Shown: positions 53,675 through 62,996, counted from the stretch's first letter. The stretch is DNA of 64,000 bases from Pseudorhodobacter turbinis (GCF_005234135.1 NZ_CP039964.1:1364001-1428000); one strand, 5' to 3'. Made by a program: numbers and translations. The notes: generated from the sequence alone by a model not told the origin.

Positions 53675-53875
53675 CTACCGACGGTGGCGCACGATGAAAG
53701 ACGCGGCCAGCAAGGCGATGCCAGCCACCGCAAAAAGAAACGTGAACGGCAGGAAAAGGCTCTCCTGAAGCACACCTTCGGCATTGATGTCGCCATAAAA
53801 AAACGTTTCCGCCATCCAGAACAAAGAAGCGATAATCAGGGTGATAATACCCGCAACGCGAAGCCGGTTTTTCAT
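53675..53875 (-). CDS. DUF3955-like small membrane protein
   Basis: A 66-residue protein with two hydrophobic helices (VAGIITLIIASLFWM and TFLFAVAGIALLAAS) separated by YGDINAEGVLQESLFLPF, the DUF3955 signature. Inner membrane. Function unknown. Confidence 0.7.
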   Translation of the reverse strand: MKNRLRVAGIITLIIASLFWMAETFFYGDINAEGVLQESLFLPFTFLFAVAGIALLAASFIVRHRR

Positions 53876-53937
53876 AATAACCTCTTATTCAATCTTGATT
53901 GGATTTATGGACACTAAGCCATTTGAATTTCATTATG

Positions 53938-54402
53938 TCAGCCATTGCCTGACATGATCAACAGGACAAGCTGTTCAGCCTGGGCATCGGTCATCACAAT
54001 GGTGAAGTTTTTCGTCGTCACTGCTTCGGCGATGCGAACCGTGTTGATCAGCTCGCCCCCGATCCGGATTTCGATTTGCCCGCCCACCGACTGTTCGGTG
54101 AACCCGTTCAGAGCAGCTGCGACCGCCGGATTTAGAGATAGGTGAACCTGCGTCTGCCCTTCGGTGGCTTGATCGGTCTCGACCCTGCTAAAGTCCTCTG
54201 CGGTCACCCGTATGGGGCCCAGCCAAAGGGCCTCTGCGGCACCATCCATGACGCAAATAGGATAATCGCCGGGGTTCCGCCCCCCGCCCAGATCCAAGCA
54301 AAGGTCGTCGTAGAGAGCGGCCTGATAGCTGACCCCGCCATAAAATGATAGCGCACCGACAAGGATCACCATAACACTGCTGCCCAAAAGCTTGAGATAC
54401 AT
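53938..54402 (-). CDS. Membrane-anchored protein with SecD P1-head-like domain
   Basis: A 154-residue protein starting MYLKLLGSSVMVILVG (ATG 54402, GGGAG upstream), one N-terminal membrane anchor, then a periplasmic domain. Its last ~70 residues (VHLSLNPAVAAALNGF, GGQIEIRIGGELINTVRI, FTIVMTDAQAEQLV) follow the pattern of the first periplasmic domain head of SecD/SecDF, here without the transporter. Function unknown. Confidence 0.6.
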   Translation of the reverse strand: MYLKLLGSSVMVILVGALSFYGGVSYQAALYDDLCLDLGGGRNPGDYPICVMDGAAEALWLGPIRVTAEDFSRVETDQATEGQTQVHLSLNPAVAAALNGFTEQSVGGQIEIRIGGELINTVRIAEAVTTKNFTIVMTDAQAEQLVLLIMSGNG

Positions 54403-54573
54403 TACTTTGCTCCCTTCAGGCTCTTCTCGGCATTGCCCAGAGAGCAATTTTATGATGCCACGGTCGAGGTAGCAAGGCGGCTCGGTTTTCCTCCACCTCA
54501 ATCGGCTGTATTTGGCCCTGCCATGCGTTCATGCCGCTTGATGCAGATGGGTATATATAAAGACCAAGGAAAA

Positions 54574-54599
54574 GGCCGACGCAGTGACATGCGTCGGCC
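54574..54599 (-). terminator. Rho-independent terminator
   Basis: GGCCGACGC (54574-54582) pairs exactly with 54591-54599 around an 8-base loop. Read on the minus strand it is followed by TTTTCCTTGG, suitable for ending the PRC-barrel gene that stops at 54626. Confidence 0.65.
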
Positions 54600-54625
54600 G
54601 TCGGAAAATTCCTATCAACAAGCGA

Positions 54626-54922
54626 TCAGTGCTTGTGTTCAGGCAAATCCTTCAATTGGTCTTTTGTCATAACAGTCGTCGCATGAACTTTGCCAGCCTC
54701 GTCACGCATGAAATTCAGGTTGGAGACCGGTAGTGAGACCGGCTTTGCGCCAAGACCCAGAAATCCGCCGACGTCTACGACAGCCTGCGCTGACTGGCCG
54801 GTGCCATGGAAATGTGAAACATCGCCGATATGGCTGTCACCGGGGCCGTAGACGTTGGCACCGTCAACGGCATCAGACGTAAGTTCTTCAGGGCGCAGTG
54901 GTGTGTGCTTGGAATGATCCAT
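54626..54922 (-). CDS. Small PRC-barrel-like protein
   Basis: A 98-residue protein: LTSDAVDGANVYGPGDSHIG, VVDVGGFLGLGAKPVSLPVS and KVHATTVMTKDQLKDLP match a single PRC-barrel domain as found in stress-related proteins of alphaproteobacteria. ATG 54922 begins MDHSKHTPLRP; a longer frame to 55021 is possible. Ends with its own hairpin terminator. Confidence 0.7.
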   Translation of the reverse strand: MDHSKHTPLRPEELTSDAVDGANVYGPGDSHIGDVSHFHGTGQSAQAVVDVGGFLGLGAKPVSLPVSNLNFMRDEAGKVHATTVMTKDQLKDLPEHKH

Positions 54923-55145
54923 TTTAAGCTCGCTTTCATCAGTGGTTGCTACTGTCAAACTAACCTCTCGGAGGAAGATCGGTTCCAATCGCCAAGCGTC
55001 GTGGGCGGGAAGTTGCTTCAAACCGCGTCTCGATCATCGGCACAAACCAAAAGGTGCGCCCAGTCAGCCGGGCTATTTGAGGGCACCGATCGCAAATAAT
55101 GTCTAAACGTGATTCACTTTAACCTATGTGGATGACAACCATGCC

Positions 55146-56402
55146 ATGAGAACATATAGTGAACGCACGGCAAAGCAAACTTTAGATCAGAAGCTGGCGA
55201 TTCTCAGCGATGCGGCAAAATACGATGCGTCCTGTGCATCGTCGGGATCAACACGGCGCGACTCTCGCGATGGAAAAGGGCTCGGCTCGAACGAAGGTAG
55301 TGGCATCTGCCATGCCTATGCTCCTGACGGGCGTTGTATCAGCCTGTTGAAAATCCTGATGACAAATTTCTGCATTTACGACTGCAGTTATTGCATCAAT
55401 CGCGTGTCGTCCAACGTGACGCGGGCACGCTTCAGCGTGGATGAGGTTGTAAAACTGACAATCGAATTCTATCGCCGCAATTACATCGAAGGGCTGTTTC
55501 TGTCGTCGGGCGTGATCCAGTCGCCTGATGCGACGATGTCCAATATGGTGCAGATCGCTCGCAGGCTTCGTCACGAAGAAAACTTTCGCGGTTATATTCA
55601 CCTGAAAACCATTCCCGACGCGGCCCCCGAGCTGATTGCAGAGGCCGGATTGCTGGCTGACCGCCTTTCGATCAACGTCGAACTTCCGACGGATTCTGCC
55701 GTGCAACAATTTGCACCCGAGAAGAAGCCCGAACAGATCCGCAAGGCGATGGCTGACGTCCGGATGCGCAAGGACGCGGCCAGGGACACATCGTTCACCG
55801 GCAAACGTCCGCCACGGTTTGCGCCTGCCGGACAATCGACACAGATGATTATTGGTGCGGACGGGTCAAACGACGCTGCGGTTTTGGGTCAATCAACGCG
55901 GTTGTATTCAAGCTATAAACTGAAGCGGGTCTATTATTCCGCCTTTTCGCCAATACCGGACGCATCGTCGAAACTGCCCCTGATCCGCCCGCCGTTGCAG
56001 CGGGAACATCGGCTTTATCAGGCGGATTGGCTGTTGCGGTTTTACGATTTTCAGCTGGATGAAATTACGTCTGTGACGCAGGATGGCAATCTCGATCTGG
56101 AAGTGGACCCCAAACTTGCCTGGGCCTTGGTTCATCGTGAGATTTTTCCACTGGATGTGAACCGTGCGAGCCGTGAAATGCTGCTGCGGGTGCCGGGGTT
56201 CGGGGTGAAAACTGTTAACCGCATTCTGACAACGCGGCGACACCGGACCCTGCGATACGAAGACTTATTGCGCATGGGCGCGTCGATGAAGAAAGCACGG
56301 GCCTTTGTCACGGCGGTCGGATGGTCCCCGCGTGGCTTGACCGACAGCGCGGATCTGCGTGCGCGCTTTACCCCGCCACCGGAGCAATTGGTTCTGTTCT
56401 GA
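55146..56402 (+). CDS. Radical-SAM protein, putative DNA modification/repair (TIGR03916-like)
   Basis: A 418-residue radical-SAM enzyme. The iron-sulfur motif is NFCIYDCSYCINR (CxxxCxxC). Other landmarks: DAAKYDASCASSGS near the start, GLFLSSGV, a C-terminal helix-hairpin-helix (MLLRVPGFGVKTVNRIL) that suggests nucleic-acid binding. This family is usually paired with a DUF4130 or uracil-DNA-glycosylase-like partner, and here the next gene is such a partner with TGATG overlap. ATG 55146 gives the family start; a GTG at 55128 is possible. Confidence 0.85.
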   Translation: MRTYSERTAKQTLDQKLAILSDAAKYDASCASSGSTRRDSRDGKGLGSNEGSGICHAYAPDGRCISLLKILMTNFCIYDCSYCINRVSSNVTRARFSVDEVVKLTIEFYRRNYIEGLFLSSGVIQSPDATMSNMVQIARRLRHEENFRGYIHLKTIPDAAPELIAEAGLLADRLSINVELPTDSAVQQFAPEKKPEQIRKAMADVRMRKDAARDTSFTGKRPPRFAPAGQSTQMIIGADGSNDAAVLGQSTRLYSSYKLKRVYYSAFSPIPDASSKLPLIRPPLQREHRLYQADWLLRFYDFQLDEITSVTQDGNLDLEVDPKLAWALVHREIFPLDVNRASREMLLRVPGFGVKTVNRILTTRRHRTLRYEDLLRMGASMKKARAFVTAVGWSPRGLTDSADLRARFTPPPEQLVLF

Positions 56403-57220
56403 TGCACCGTGCGAATATACCGTCCATAGGTGCCGCCAAAGCGTGGCGGGACCAGGCGCGTGCCTTTCTTGCTGCCGATGTGCCACCGGACCAGATTATG
56501 TGGGGGGATCACACGTCTGAACCCGATCTTTTCGGCAGTGAAACTACACTGCGATCGGGGCGCGCGTCCTCGGTTCCGCGCGGTTTTGTCACGATGGCGC
56601 AAACCGTTGTCTGGCACAGCGACCCTGAACGATTTGCGCGGCTTTACGGGTTCTTGTGGCGCTTAAAAGACAAGCCGCATTTGATGATGGACCGCGGCGA
56701 TGCGGATCTGTCCCGATTACGTCAAATGGAGAAAAATGTGCGGCGGTGCCGGCACAAGATGAAGGCGTTCGTCCGCTTCCGCGAAATCGGCGCACCCGAT
56801 GCCGGGCGACGCAGCTTTGCCGCGTGGTTTGAGCCGACCCACCACACAGTCGAGCCGACAGCAGATTTTTTCGTGCGGCGTTTCGGCGATATGGATTGGC
56901 GCATCATTACGCCCGATATTTCCGCGGTTTTCGAAGACGGGGCCCTGTCGTTTCAGAAAGGCCACGCCAAGCCCGACCTGCCCGAAGACGCGGCTGAACA
57001 GCTCTGGATCACCTATTTTCAAAACATTTTCAATCCCGCACGCTTGATGGTGAAAGCAATGCAATCGGAGATGCCAAAGAAATATTGGAAGAACATGCCG
57101 GAAGCGGCTTCAATCCCCGATATGATCGCAAACGCCCCTGCCCGTGCGCGTGCAATGGCCGAAGCCGCTCCATCCCTCCCCCCTGCCCGCATGGCGTGGC
57201 AATTGATTTCAAGAACTTGA
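56402..57220 (+). CDS. DUF4130 (TIGR03915-like) DNA-repair-associated protein
   Basis: A 272-residue protein: VVWHSDPERFARLYGFLWR, KNVRRCRHKMKAFVRFRE, FAAWFEPTHHTVEPTADFFVRRF, and the end FNPARLMVKAMQSEMPKKYW. In many proteobacteria this region is the N-terminus of a UdgX-like uracil-DNA-binding protein, but here the glycosylase domain is absent. Translationally coupled to the radical-SAM gene. Function in DNA repair is inferred from pairing. Confidence 0.82.
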   Translation: MHRANIPSIGAAKAWRDQARAFLAADVPPDQIMWGDHTSEPDLFGSETTLRSGRASSVPRGFVTMAQTVVWHSDPERFARLYGFLWRLKDKPHLMMDRGDADLSRLRQMEKNVRRCRHKMKAFVRFREIGAPDAGRRSFAAWFEPTHHTVEPTADFFVRRFGDMDWRIITPDISAVFEDGALSFQKGHAKPDLPEDAAEQLWITYFQNIFNPARLMVKAMQSEMPKKYWKNMPEAASIPDMIANAPARARAMAEAAPSLPPARMAWQLISRT

Positions 57221-57329
57221 GACGTGTCATGTAGATCTCCCTATCTATTTGGTAGCCTCTTTTTTCGAACCCGCCGTAGAGGCTAAATAAACAGGTGTTT
57301 TGATACTCTTAGTCTTAAGGTGTCTTCGC

Positions 57330-58055
57330 TCATGTGAAATCAATCTCTGTGCCGGTGCGAATTTCCGATGATTCATGCGTTGAAATTTTTGAAATTTCGT
57401 CTTTTTGCAGAGACGCTTGGACTGCCCCGCGTGCTTCTATGCGACGGCAATATGCAGAAATGTTGGTGAAGCTTTCGAAGGGCGTCAAACCATCAGATGG
57501 GCTTATATCCAGGTACCAACGCACCATGACATAGAAATAGATATCGCAAAGCGAATACCCGGTACCAACGACAAAAGACTGTCGAGACAGCCGTTGGTCC
57601 ATTTCTGCGAAATAGGCAGAAATGGACCTACAGCTCGCGAGAGAAGTGGACCCGGCATCTGTGTCTTGGGTTGAATATCGCTCAGGCGTAAACAGCGGCA
57701 TGAACCTCGCATGAAGATTTTCGACCATATCAATCAAGGCCGCATAACATTTTGCGCGTTCCACCCAAATTACAGGAAGCAGGCCACCTTCTGGATGCCT
57801 GTCGGCCAAGGCGAGGAGTATGGCTGGCGACGGCGCGATATGCACCACAGGCCCATCGTTGTGGCCCACCGCCAGTGTTGGAATTTGCCCCCGTCGGTTA
57901 AGACCGAGATACCAATCTGGTGGTGAAGGCGATAACTCCACCTCCTCCACCTCATAGGGCAGCCCCAGCTCTTCAAGAGCGATCCGTGGAATCAATCCGG
58001 TTGACTCAGTGGTGAAGGTCTTTGTCGTGTAATAAAGTTTGTACGGTTTCGTCAT
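57330..58055 (-). CDS. Glutathione S-transferase-family protein
   Basis: A 241-residue GST. N-terminal thioredoxin-like domain (YKLYYTTKTFTTES, RGQIPTLAVG, and SPAIL where a SNAIL motif is usual), C-terminal all-helical domain ending near EARGAVQASLQK. Cytoplasmic. Divergent from a LysR regulator with 173 bases between them, so likely controlled by it. Substrate unknown. Confidence 0.82.
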   Translation of the reverse strand: MTKPYKLYYTTKTFTTESTGLIPRIALEELGLPYEVEEVELSPSPPDWYLGLNRRGQIPTLAVGHNDGPVVHIAPSPAILLALADRHPEGGLLPVIWVERAKCYAALIDMVENLHARFMPLFTPERYSTQDTDAGSTSLASCRSISAYFAEMDQRLSRQSFVVGTGYSLCDIYFYVMVRWYLDISPSDGLTPFESFTNISAYCRRIEARGAVQASLQKDEISKISTHESSEIRTGTEIDFT

Positions 58056-58228
58056 CTTAAGTCGCGGGGAACGACTGAGGAGTGGAAGGCTTCATGTTCA
58101 TACTTTCATCTCTGTTCTTGTGGAGAGTCTAGTGTTGTAATTTCTAAATGAAAGCGATATTTGGTAACGTATAGCGTTAGGAAATATGGATATGTGCCGG
58201 TACCGATCTTTACAGGGGGCAAGAGATT

Positions 58229-59167
58229 GTGAAAATTCAGAACCTAAAGACGCTTGTAGCCGTATCTGAAAACCGAAGCTTCGTAGAGGCCGGCGAGGTC
58301 ATAGGACTCAGCCATTCGGCAGTAAGTTTGCACATCAAAGCCTTGGAAGACGAGCTTGGAGTACTCTTGTTTGATCGAAAATCCCGACCGCCCACGATTA
58401 CAGGAAAAGGTGTTGAACTGGTTCTTCATGCGCGTAAACTCCTGACGATATTGGACGAAATTTCGGGATTGAGCTCGCAAGAGAACTTGATGGGGTCGCT
58501 GACTGTCGGGGTCATACACTCGGCCTTGATCAACCTCGTGCCACCGGCCCTCGCATCGTTACGCCATGTGCACCCAAAGCTGTCGATTTCGCTGACCAAA
58601 GGCGGATCTAAGGACTTGACGGATCGCGTGCGGCGGCAGGAATTGGACGTGGCCATCGTCGCAGAGCCGGACAATCTCATTGATGACCTTGAATACCACC
58701 CGGTTTGTGTTGAACCCATGTTCCTGCTGATGCCAAGTTTCGTGCTCGGCAGAGATGTCCGGACCATCCTGTCGACACATCCCTATATTTGGTATGACCG
58801 CACAAGTTGGACCGGATCCCAAATTCAGCGCTACCTGCAAAGCCAGAAGATTTCGGTTCAGGACGGCGTGGAAATCGACTCCCTTGAGGCCGTCGAGCAA
58901 CTTGTCCGACATGGGCTTGGCGTCTCGATCGCACCTAAGTCAACATGCGGCATTGACGATTTCTGCGACGAAATCAGAGTTGTTCCGTTGGATAACCCAC
59001 AGCCGGTTCGCAACATCGTGATGATTAGCCGCAAACATAACCCACGTGAAAAACTGGCCCAGGGGCTATTGATCGAATTGCAGAAGCCAAAGCCGGAACA
59101 ACTGACAGGCAATATGATCCCGCTTTCTGAATGCGGCCTGAAATTGCAACGACCTTCGCCAAATTGA
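58229..59167 (+). CDS. LysR-family regulator
   Basis: A 312-residue LysR protein: N-terminal winged HTH (MKIQNLKTLVAVSENRSFVE, GLSHSAVSLHIKALEDELG), then the periplasmic-binding-like effector domain (GSLTVGVIHSALINLVPPAL, LDVAIVAEP). Good AAGAG leader and GTG/ATG region at 58229. Divergent GST gene is its probable target. Confidence 0.88.
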   Translation: MKIQNLKTLVAVSENRSFVEAGEVIGLSHSAVSLHIKALEDELGVLLFDRKSRPPTITGKGVELVLHARKLLTILDEISGLSSQENLMGSLTVGVIHSALINLVPPALASLRHVHPKLSISLTKGGSKDLTDRVRRQELDVAIVAEPDNLIDDLEYHPVCVEPMFLLMPSFVLGRDVRTILSTHPYIWYDRTSWTGSQIQRYLQSQKISVQDGVEIDSLEAVEQLVRHGLGVSIAPKSTCGIDDFCDEIRVVPLDNPQPVRNIVMISRKHNPREKLAQGLLIELQKPKPEQLTGNMIPLSECGLKLQRPSPN

Positions 59168-59453
59168 GCGGGCTGTGTCTTGATGTCTCTCTGCGTATCT
59201 TGTGTCTCACTCTCTTGCGTCGGATTGTTGGTTGGGGCGCGGGTTTTAAGGTTGTATTAGCATGAGTATTTATCAATGATTTCGCGTCTTATCTAATATT
59301 TGGCCCCTGTCGGCGGATATTACAAAGCCAACGCGGGCATTCGGGAGCTTCCTGCACTTTCTCTAACAATCATCTTGATAATACTTCGCTTTACCATTGA
59401 TCGCGATATTATATCCTCGCGCCAGATAAAGACGCCCAACAAGGATGCCCGAA
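59168..59453. other. Intergenic, nothing seen
   Basis: No frame, hairpin or repeat of note between the LysR stop and the truncated TPR gene. It presumably carries the promoter of that gene. Confidence 0.4.
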
Positions 59454-59588
59454 ATGGACTATTTCAACCTCGGAACTCATACACGCAAGGTCACGACAAA
59501 CTCCGAGGAGGCACAAAAATGGTGCGATCGCGGGATGCTTTGGTGCTTTGGCTACAACCACGCAGAATCCATTGCATGTTATAAGAAG
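59454..59588 (+). pseudogene. TPR-repeat protein, N-terminal fragment
   Basis: ATG 59454, with AAGGA nine bases upstream, opens MDYFNLGTHTRKVTTNSEEA and then WCDRGMLWCFGYNHAESIACYKK, the typical start of the alphaproteobacterial TPR proteins that begin with YFxLGxxxRPVTT and WFDRGLxWxxxFNHEEA. The frame is cut after about 45 residues by IS21-type sequence. Too short to have been called by ORF length alone. Confidence 0.7.
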
Positions 59589-60202
59589 CCATAAGTACTC
59601 GGCACAGAGTAATCATTGGTTCTATAGCGCACCAGAGATTGAGAACTCACCCGGCCCGTTGCCTTATGGCAGGCTTGGTAAGGCGTTGCGGGAAGGGGCG
59701 ACATTGCGGCCAGATCCCGTTCCAGACGTTCCCCAATTGTCTCTCGGTGGCCATGTAAGATTGCCGACTGGCGCGCGCGACATTGCTCTTCAAGCCAGGC
59801 GTTAAAACCTTCCAGATCCGGGAACTCCGGTAGCGGCACCATCAGGTTGCGTCTCGACCACCCCACCAGACCTTCGACGTTCCCTTTATCATTCCCCTTG
59901 CCCGGGCGGCCGTAACGGTCATCGAAGAGATAATGAGATAGCATCTCGGTGAACATCTGTGTGCGCCGACGCCGTCCGCCGGCTTCGATCTTCGCAACAA
60001 GGCAGCTGTCATTGTCATATACCACCGAGAGCGGTACGCGCCCGAAGAAATCAAAGGCGTGAACGTGGCCGTCCATCCAAGCCTCTGTTGTCGCCGCATG
60101 ATAAGCACGCACATAGCATGCATCGCTGTAGGGAAGATCAAAGGCAAAGAAGTGGATCTTCTGTTCTACGCCACCGAGAATGACAACGGCCTCACCGAAA
60201 TC
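59585..60202 (-). pseudogene. istA: IS21 family istA, C-terminal part (interrupted)
   Basis: The frame from 60202 leftwards starts DFGEAVV and continues AYHAATTEAWMDGHVHAFDF, FGRVPLSVVYDND, KGNVEGLVGWSRRNLMVPLP: the DDE part of an IS21 transposase. It ends near VPSTYGF, short of the usual C-terminus. It continues in phase with the segment at 61405-61770 when the intervening IS3-family element and one GGCC are removed. Its truncation on the left cuts into a TPR gene. Confidence 0.85.
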
Positions 60203-60245
60203 GGCCGGTAATCGCCCCCTTTTTAACGGGGTGCATCTGTAGAAC

Positions 60246-61046
60246 TTACGCGGCCATTTTCAGTTTCATAGCGGGTGTGATGCCGCCGATGCCCATGTTC
60301 GGGCGGTCGTTGTTATATGTCCAGAGCCATTGTGTGGCCTGATCCTGAGCCTCCTCGATGCTTTCGATGATGTATTGATCCAGCCATTCATGCCGAACCG
60401 TCCGGTTGTAGCGCTCGACATAGGCGTTCTGCTGGGGCTGTCCGGGTTGGATGTGCTGGATCGTAACACTATGTTTCTCAGCCCATTTTCTCAGTGTTTC
60501 GCTGATATATTCCGGCCCATTGTCGACCCTGATCGTGCCCGGTTTTCCGCGCCATTCGATAATGCGATCAAGGCTGCGGATGACCCGTTCGGCAGGGAGC
60601 GAGAAATCAACCTCGATCCCCAGCCCTTCGCGGTTGAAGTCGTCCAACACATTCAAAAGCCGAAAAGCCCTGCCGTCGCCGAGGCGATCCGCCATGAAGT
60701 CCATGGACCAGGTCACATTCGGTCTGTTCGGGACCGCCAGAACGTCAGGCTTCTCCCGTTTCAGCCGCTTGCGCGGCTTGATGCGCAGGTTCAGTTCCAG
60801 CTCACAGTAGATCCGGTAGACCCGCTTGTGGTTCCACGGATGCCCCTTCACGTTGCGCAAATGCAGGAAACACAGGCCAAATCCCCAAGTCTTGCGCGCA
60901 TCCGTCAGCCCTGTCAGCAGATCGGCGATCACCTCGTTCTCGTCTTTCAGCTTCGGGCTGTAACGATAGCAGGTCTCGCTGACCTCGAAGGCCCGGCACG
61001 CCAGCGCGATGCTGACGCCCCGTCGCTCTACCGCCGTTTCGGCCAT
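60246..61046 (-). CDS. IS3-family orfB (1198-bp element, copy 2)
   Basis: DDE transposase identical to that of copy 1, in the -1 phase to orfA; the expressed form is probably the frameshift fusion. Confidence 0.9.
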   Translation of the reverse strand: MAETAVERRGVSIALACRAFEVSETCYRYSPKLKDENEVIADLLTGLTDARKTWGFGLCFLHLRNVKGHPWNHKRVYRIYCELELNLRIKPRKRLKREKPDVLAVPNRPNVTWSMDFMADRLGDGRAFRLLNVLDDFNREGLGIEVDFSLPAERVIRSLDRIIEWRGKPGTIRVDNGPEYISETLRKWAEKHSVTIQHIQPGQPQQNAYVERYNRTVRHEWLDQYIIESIEEAQDQATQWLWTYNNDRPNMGIGGITPAMKLKMAA

Positions 61047-61069
61047 CTCGCGGCGCTGAGATGGCCCCG

Positions 61070-61333
61070 TTACTTTTTTCCGAGGGCTTCCTTCAATAAG
61101 TCCGCCTGCATGCTCAGATCTGCATACATCCGCTTCAGCCTGCGGTTCTCTTCCTCCATGGCTTTCATCTGGCTGACCATGGATGCATCCATGCCACCAT
61201 ACTTCGCACGCCATTTGTAAAACGACGCATTGCTCATGCCATGTTCACGGCAAAGCTCGGCCACCGGCACACCACCTTCGGCTTGGCGCAGGATCGCAAG
61301 GATCTGGGGTTCGCTATATCTGGTCATTTTCAT
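61070..61333 (-). CDS. IS3-family orfA (1198-bp element, copy 2)
   Basis: An 87-residue HTH protein identical to copy 1, ending in the same GGA AAA AAG TAA frameshift context. Confidence 0.9.
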   Translation of the reverse strand: MKMTRYSEPQILAILRQAEGGVPVAELCREHGMSNASFYKWRAKYGGMDASMVSQMKAMEEENRRLKRMYADLSMQADLLKEALGKK

Positions 61334-61404
61334 TCAAAATCTCCTCGTTCATCTTGCCGAGAAAATTCTACTTCCGCAGCCCCTTACTTTCGGGGGGGAT
61401 TACC

Positions 61405-61770
61405 GGCCTGCCCGTGACCCGGCGGATGTGCGAGTGGTATAAACATCTCCCGCGACTTTTGACGATGCCCCCGAACATAGTCCTTCACGGTCGTATAACC
61501 GCCAGTGAACCCTTCTTCGTCCCGGAGCCGTTCGAAGATCCGCTTCACCGTGTGACGTTGCTTCTTCGGGCCGCTCTGATCATCCTGTAGCCATTGGTCT
61601 ATTGTATCGGTAAATGCTTCGAGCGTCGGCCGCCGAACCTTCTGGCTCCGGCGATAACCAGGTGGAACCGAATACGCACACATCTTATCGACCGTTCCAC
61701 GCGCCAATCCAAAATCCCGGGCAATTGAACGCTTGCTACGTCCCTCATCAAAATGCGCACGGCAGCACAC
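61405..61770 (-). pseudogene. istA: IS21 family istA, N-terminal part (interrupted)
   Basis: The frame reads RSKRSIARDFGLARGTVDKM, YSVPPGYRR, KKQRHTVKRIFERLRDEEGF and TGGYTTVKDYV, the HTH region of istA. The first ~10 residues of the family are missing, so this end is also truncated, next to a lipoprotein gene. Continues in phase at 60202. Confidence 0.85.
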
Positions 61771-61788
61771 CCTTCAGAGGAGTTTTCG

Positions 61789-62241
61789 ATGCAACTTTTT
61801 GCAATCCTATCCGCCCTGTTGCTTAGTGGGTGCGCGTCGCTTATCGCAAATTTCGAGGATGACCGCGTCGGTTCCCGGCCTTCAGTCTTTCCTACCGGAT
61901 ATCCAGACGACGAGATTAGATTCAACTCTTCGTTTCAAGGGGCAGTCAGGGGCTACCCGATCGCCGACCCTACCGGTCTTCGTAATGGGCAGAAATCGCT
62001 TGAAGTCATTGGAAACTCGTCTGTTTCTTTCCTCTCGGAACCTATTTCAGAATCTCAACAAGCTAGCCGTCACTCGGTTTCATTTTTATTCACTGACCAT
62101 ACGGCACGCGGGAAATCTATTTCATTCTCTCAAGGAAACGGCACAAGAGTGCATTTTCGGTTGGAGGGAACTCAACGTCAAGGCCGCGATGAAGGCGAAG
62201 CGGGTTTTAGCGTCGCTCTTCAAAGCCTCGGCGCCAGCTGA
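61789..62241 (+). CDS. Putative lipoprotein
   Basis: ATG 61789, behind GAGGAG, starts MQLFAILSALLLSGCASLI: a lipoprotein signal with lipobox LSGC (Cys at residue 14). The mature ~135 residues are polar and rich in Ser and Gly with no recognised family. Its 3' end overlaps the PRC-barrel gene by 22 bases in convergent direction, so the C-terminus could have been altered by a frameshift. Confidence 0.55.
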   Translation: MQLFAILSALLLSGCASLIANFEDDRVGSRPSVFPTGYPDDEIRFNSSFQGAVRGYPIADPTGLRNGQKSLEVIGNSSVSFLSEPISESQQASRHSVSFLFTDHTARGKSISFSQGNGTRVHFRLEGTQRQGRDEGEAGFSVALQSLGAS

Positions 62242-62996
62242 TAGTAGGCCCGCACGTTGTCCAGCCACGAGCGATTGAGCATATCAAAGTACTCGAGCGG
62301 CGGCGCTTCGCGTAGCAGCTTCTCAGTCACGTCCATCACCACATGACTGCCGTCCTCGGCCAGATGAAGCAGCCGATCATATGGCACGACCATCTGCTGC
62401 GCAGAAATAGCCGCTCCGGTATCGATCACCAGATGCGCCAGGGTTCCGGTCTTAGGTTCGAATACGATATCGATCAGGGTACCGACTTCGCCCTTCTGCC
62501 CGAAAACGGGCAAGCCCAGCCAGTCCCCTAGACGCGCAAATCCGTCCACTTTCAGATTTCCGAGCCCCTCCGGATCGCCTTGCGCTTCATGCCGGTCAAA
62601 AGCTGTAAAACCAGCAGAGCCCCCGCCTATTGGACCAAACATGATCGGCGGCATCGGCGCCATCGCCGTGCGCCCCAAGACCTTAGGGTCAGACCATTCC
62701 GGTGCGGCCTTGATGGCGTCGGGACTGATTTCGACTGGCCATTCGCGGTTGCCTTTGTCAGGTTCGCCCATCAAACGCGTTGAAACAACCACCTCGAGAT
62801 TATCGAACCACCCGCCGACGTCGATAGCAACAAATCGCAAAATACCCTGCCCGGGATCAAAGAAAAGTTCCTTGAGGGGAAAACGCGCGCCCTTGGCGGA
62901 AGCATTATAACGCAGCATGTCGGTCATTGCGAATAGTGCCGGAGACACCGAGGCGTCTGCGGAATTGTTTGCGGTTTTCGATGTGAATGCAGTCAT
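62220..62996 (-). CDS. Two-PRC-barrel-domain protein
   Basis: A 258-residue protein with two PRC-barrel-like halves: SPALFAMTDMLRYNASAKGA to the WPVEISPDAIKAAP region, then GDWLGLPVFGQKGEVGTLID, HLVIDTGAAISAQQMVVPY and MDVTEKLLREAPP. Cytoplasmic; function probably stress-related, not determined. ATG 62996 was preferred over 63026. Confidence 0.75.
   Translation of the reverse strand: MTAFTSKTANNSADASVSPALFAMTDMLRYNASAKGARFPLKELFFDPGQGILRFVAIDVGGWFDNLEVVVSTRLMGEPDKGNREWPVEISPDAIKAAPEWSDPKVLGRTAMAPMPPIMFGPIGGGSAGFTAFDRHEAQGDPEGLGNLKVDGFARLGDWLGLPVFGQKGEVGTLIDIVFEPKTGTLAHLVIDTGAAISAQQMVVPYDRLLHLAEDGSHVVMDVTEKLLREAPPLEYFDMLNRSWLDNVRAYYQLAPRL

Larger units (their letters stand above)
60207..61404 (-). 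mobile_element. IS3-family insertion sequence, 1198 bp, copy 2
   Basis: Same element as 40378-41575, inverted, same length. Ends GGTAATCGCCCCC (left) and the complement of GGTAATCCCCCCC (right). Flanked by the 4-bp repeat GGCC (60203-60206 and 61405-61408). Inserted inside the IS21 istA gene, so it is a nested, later event. Confidence 0.92.

Noticed and set aside
60330..61220. 296-codon plus-strand frame inside IS copy 2 (also mirrored in copy 1)
   Set aside because: It is the exact antisense of the transposase genes and has no independent family features.
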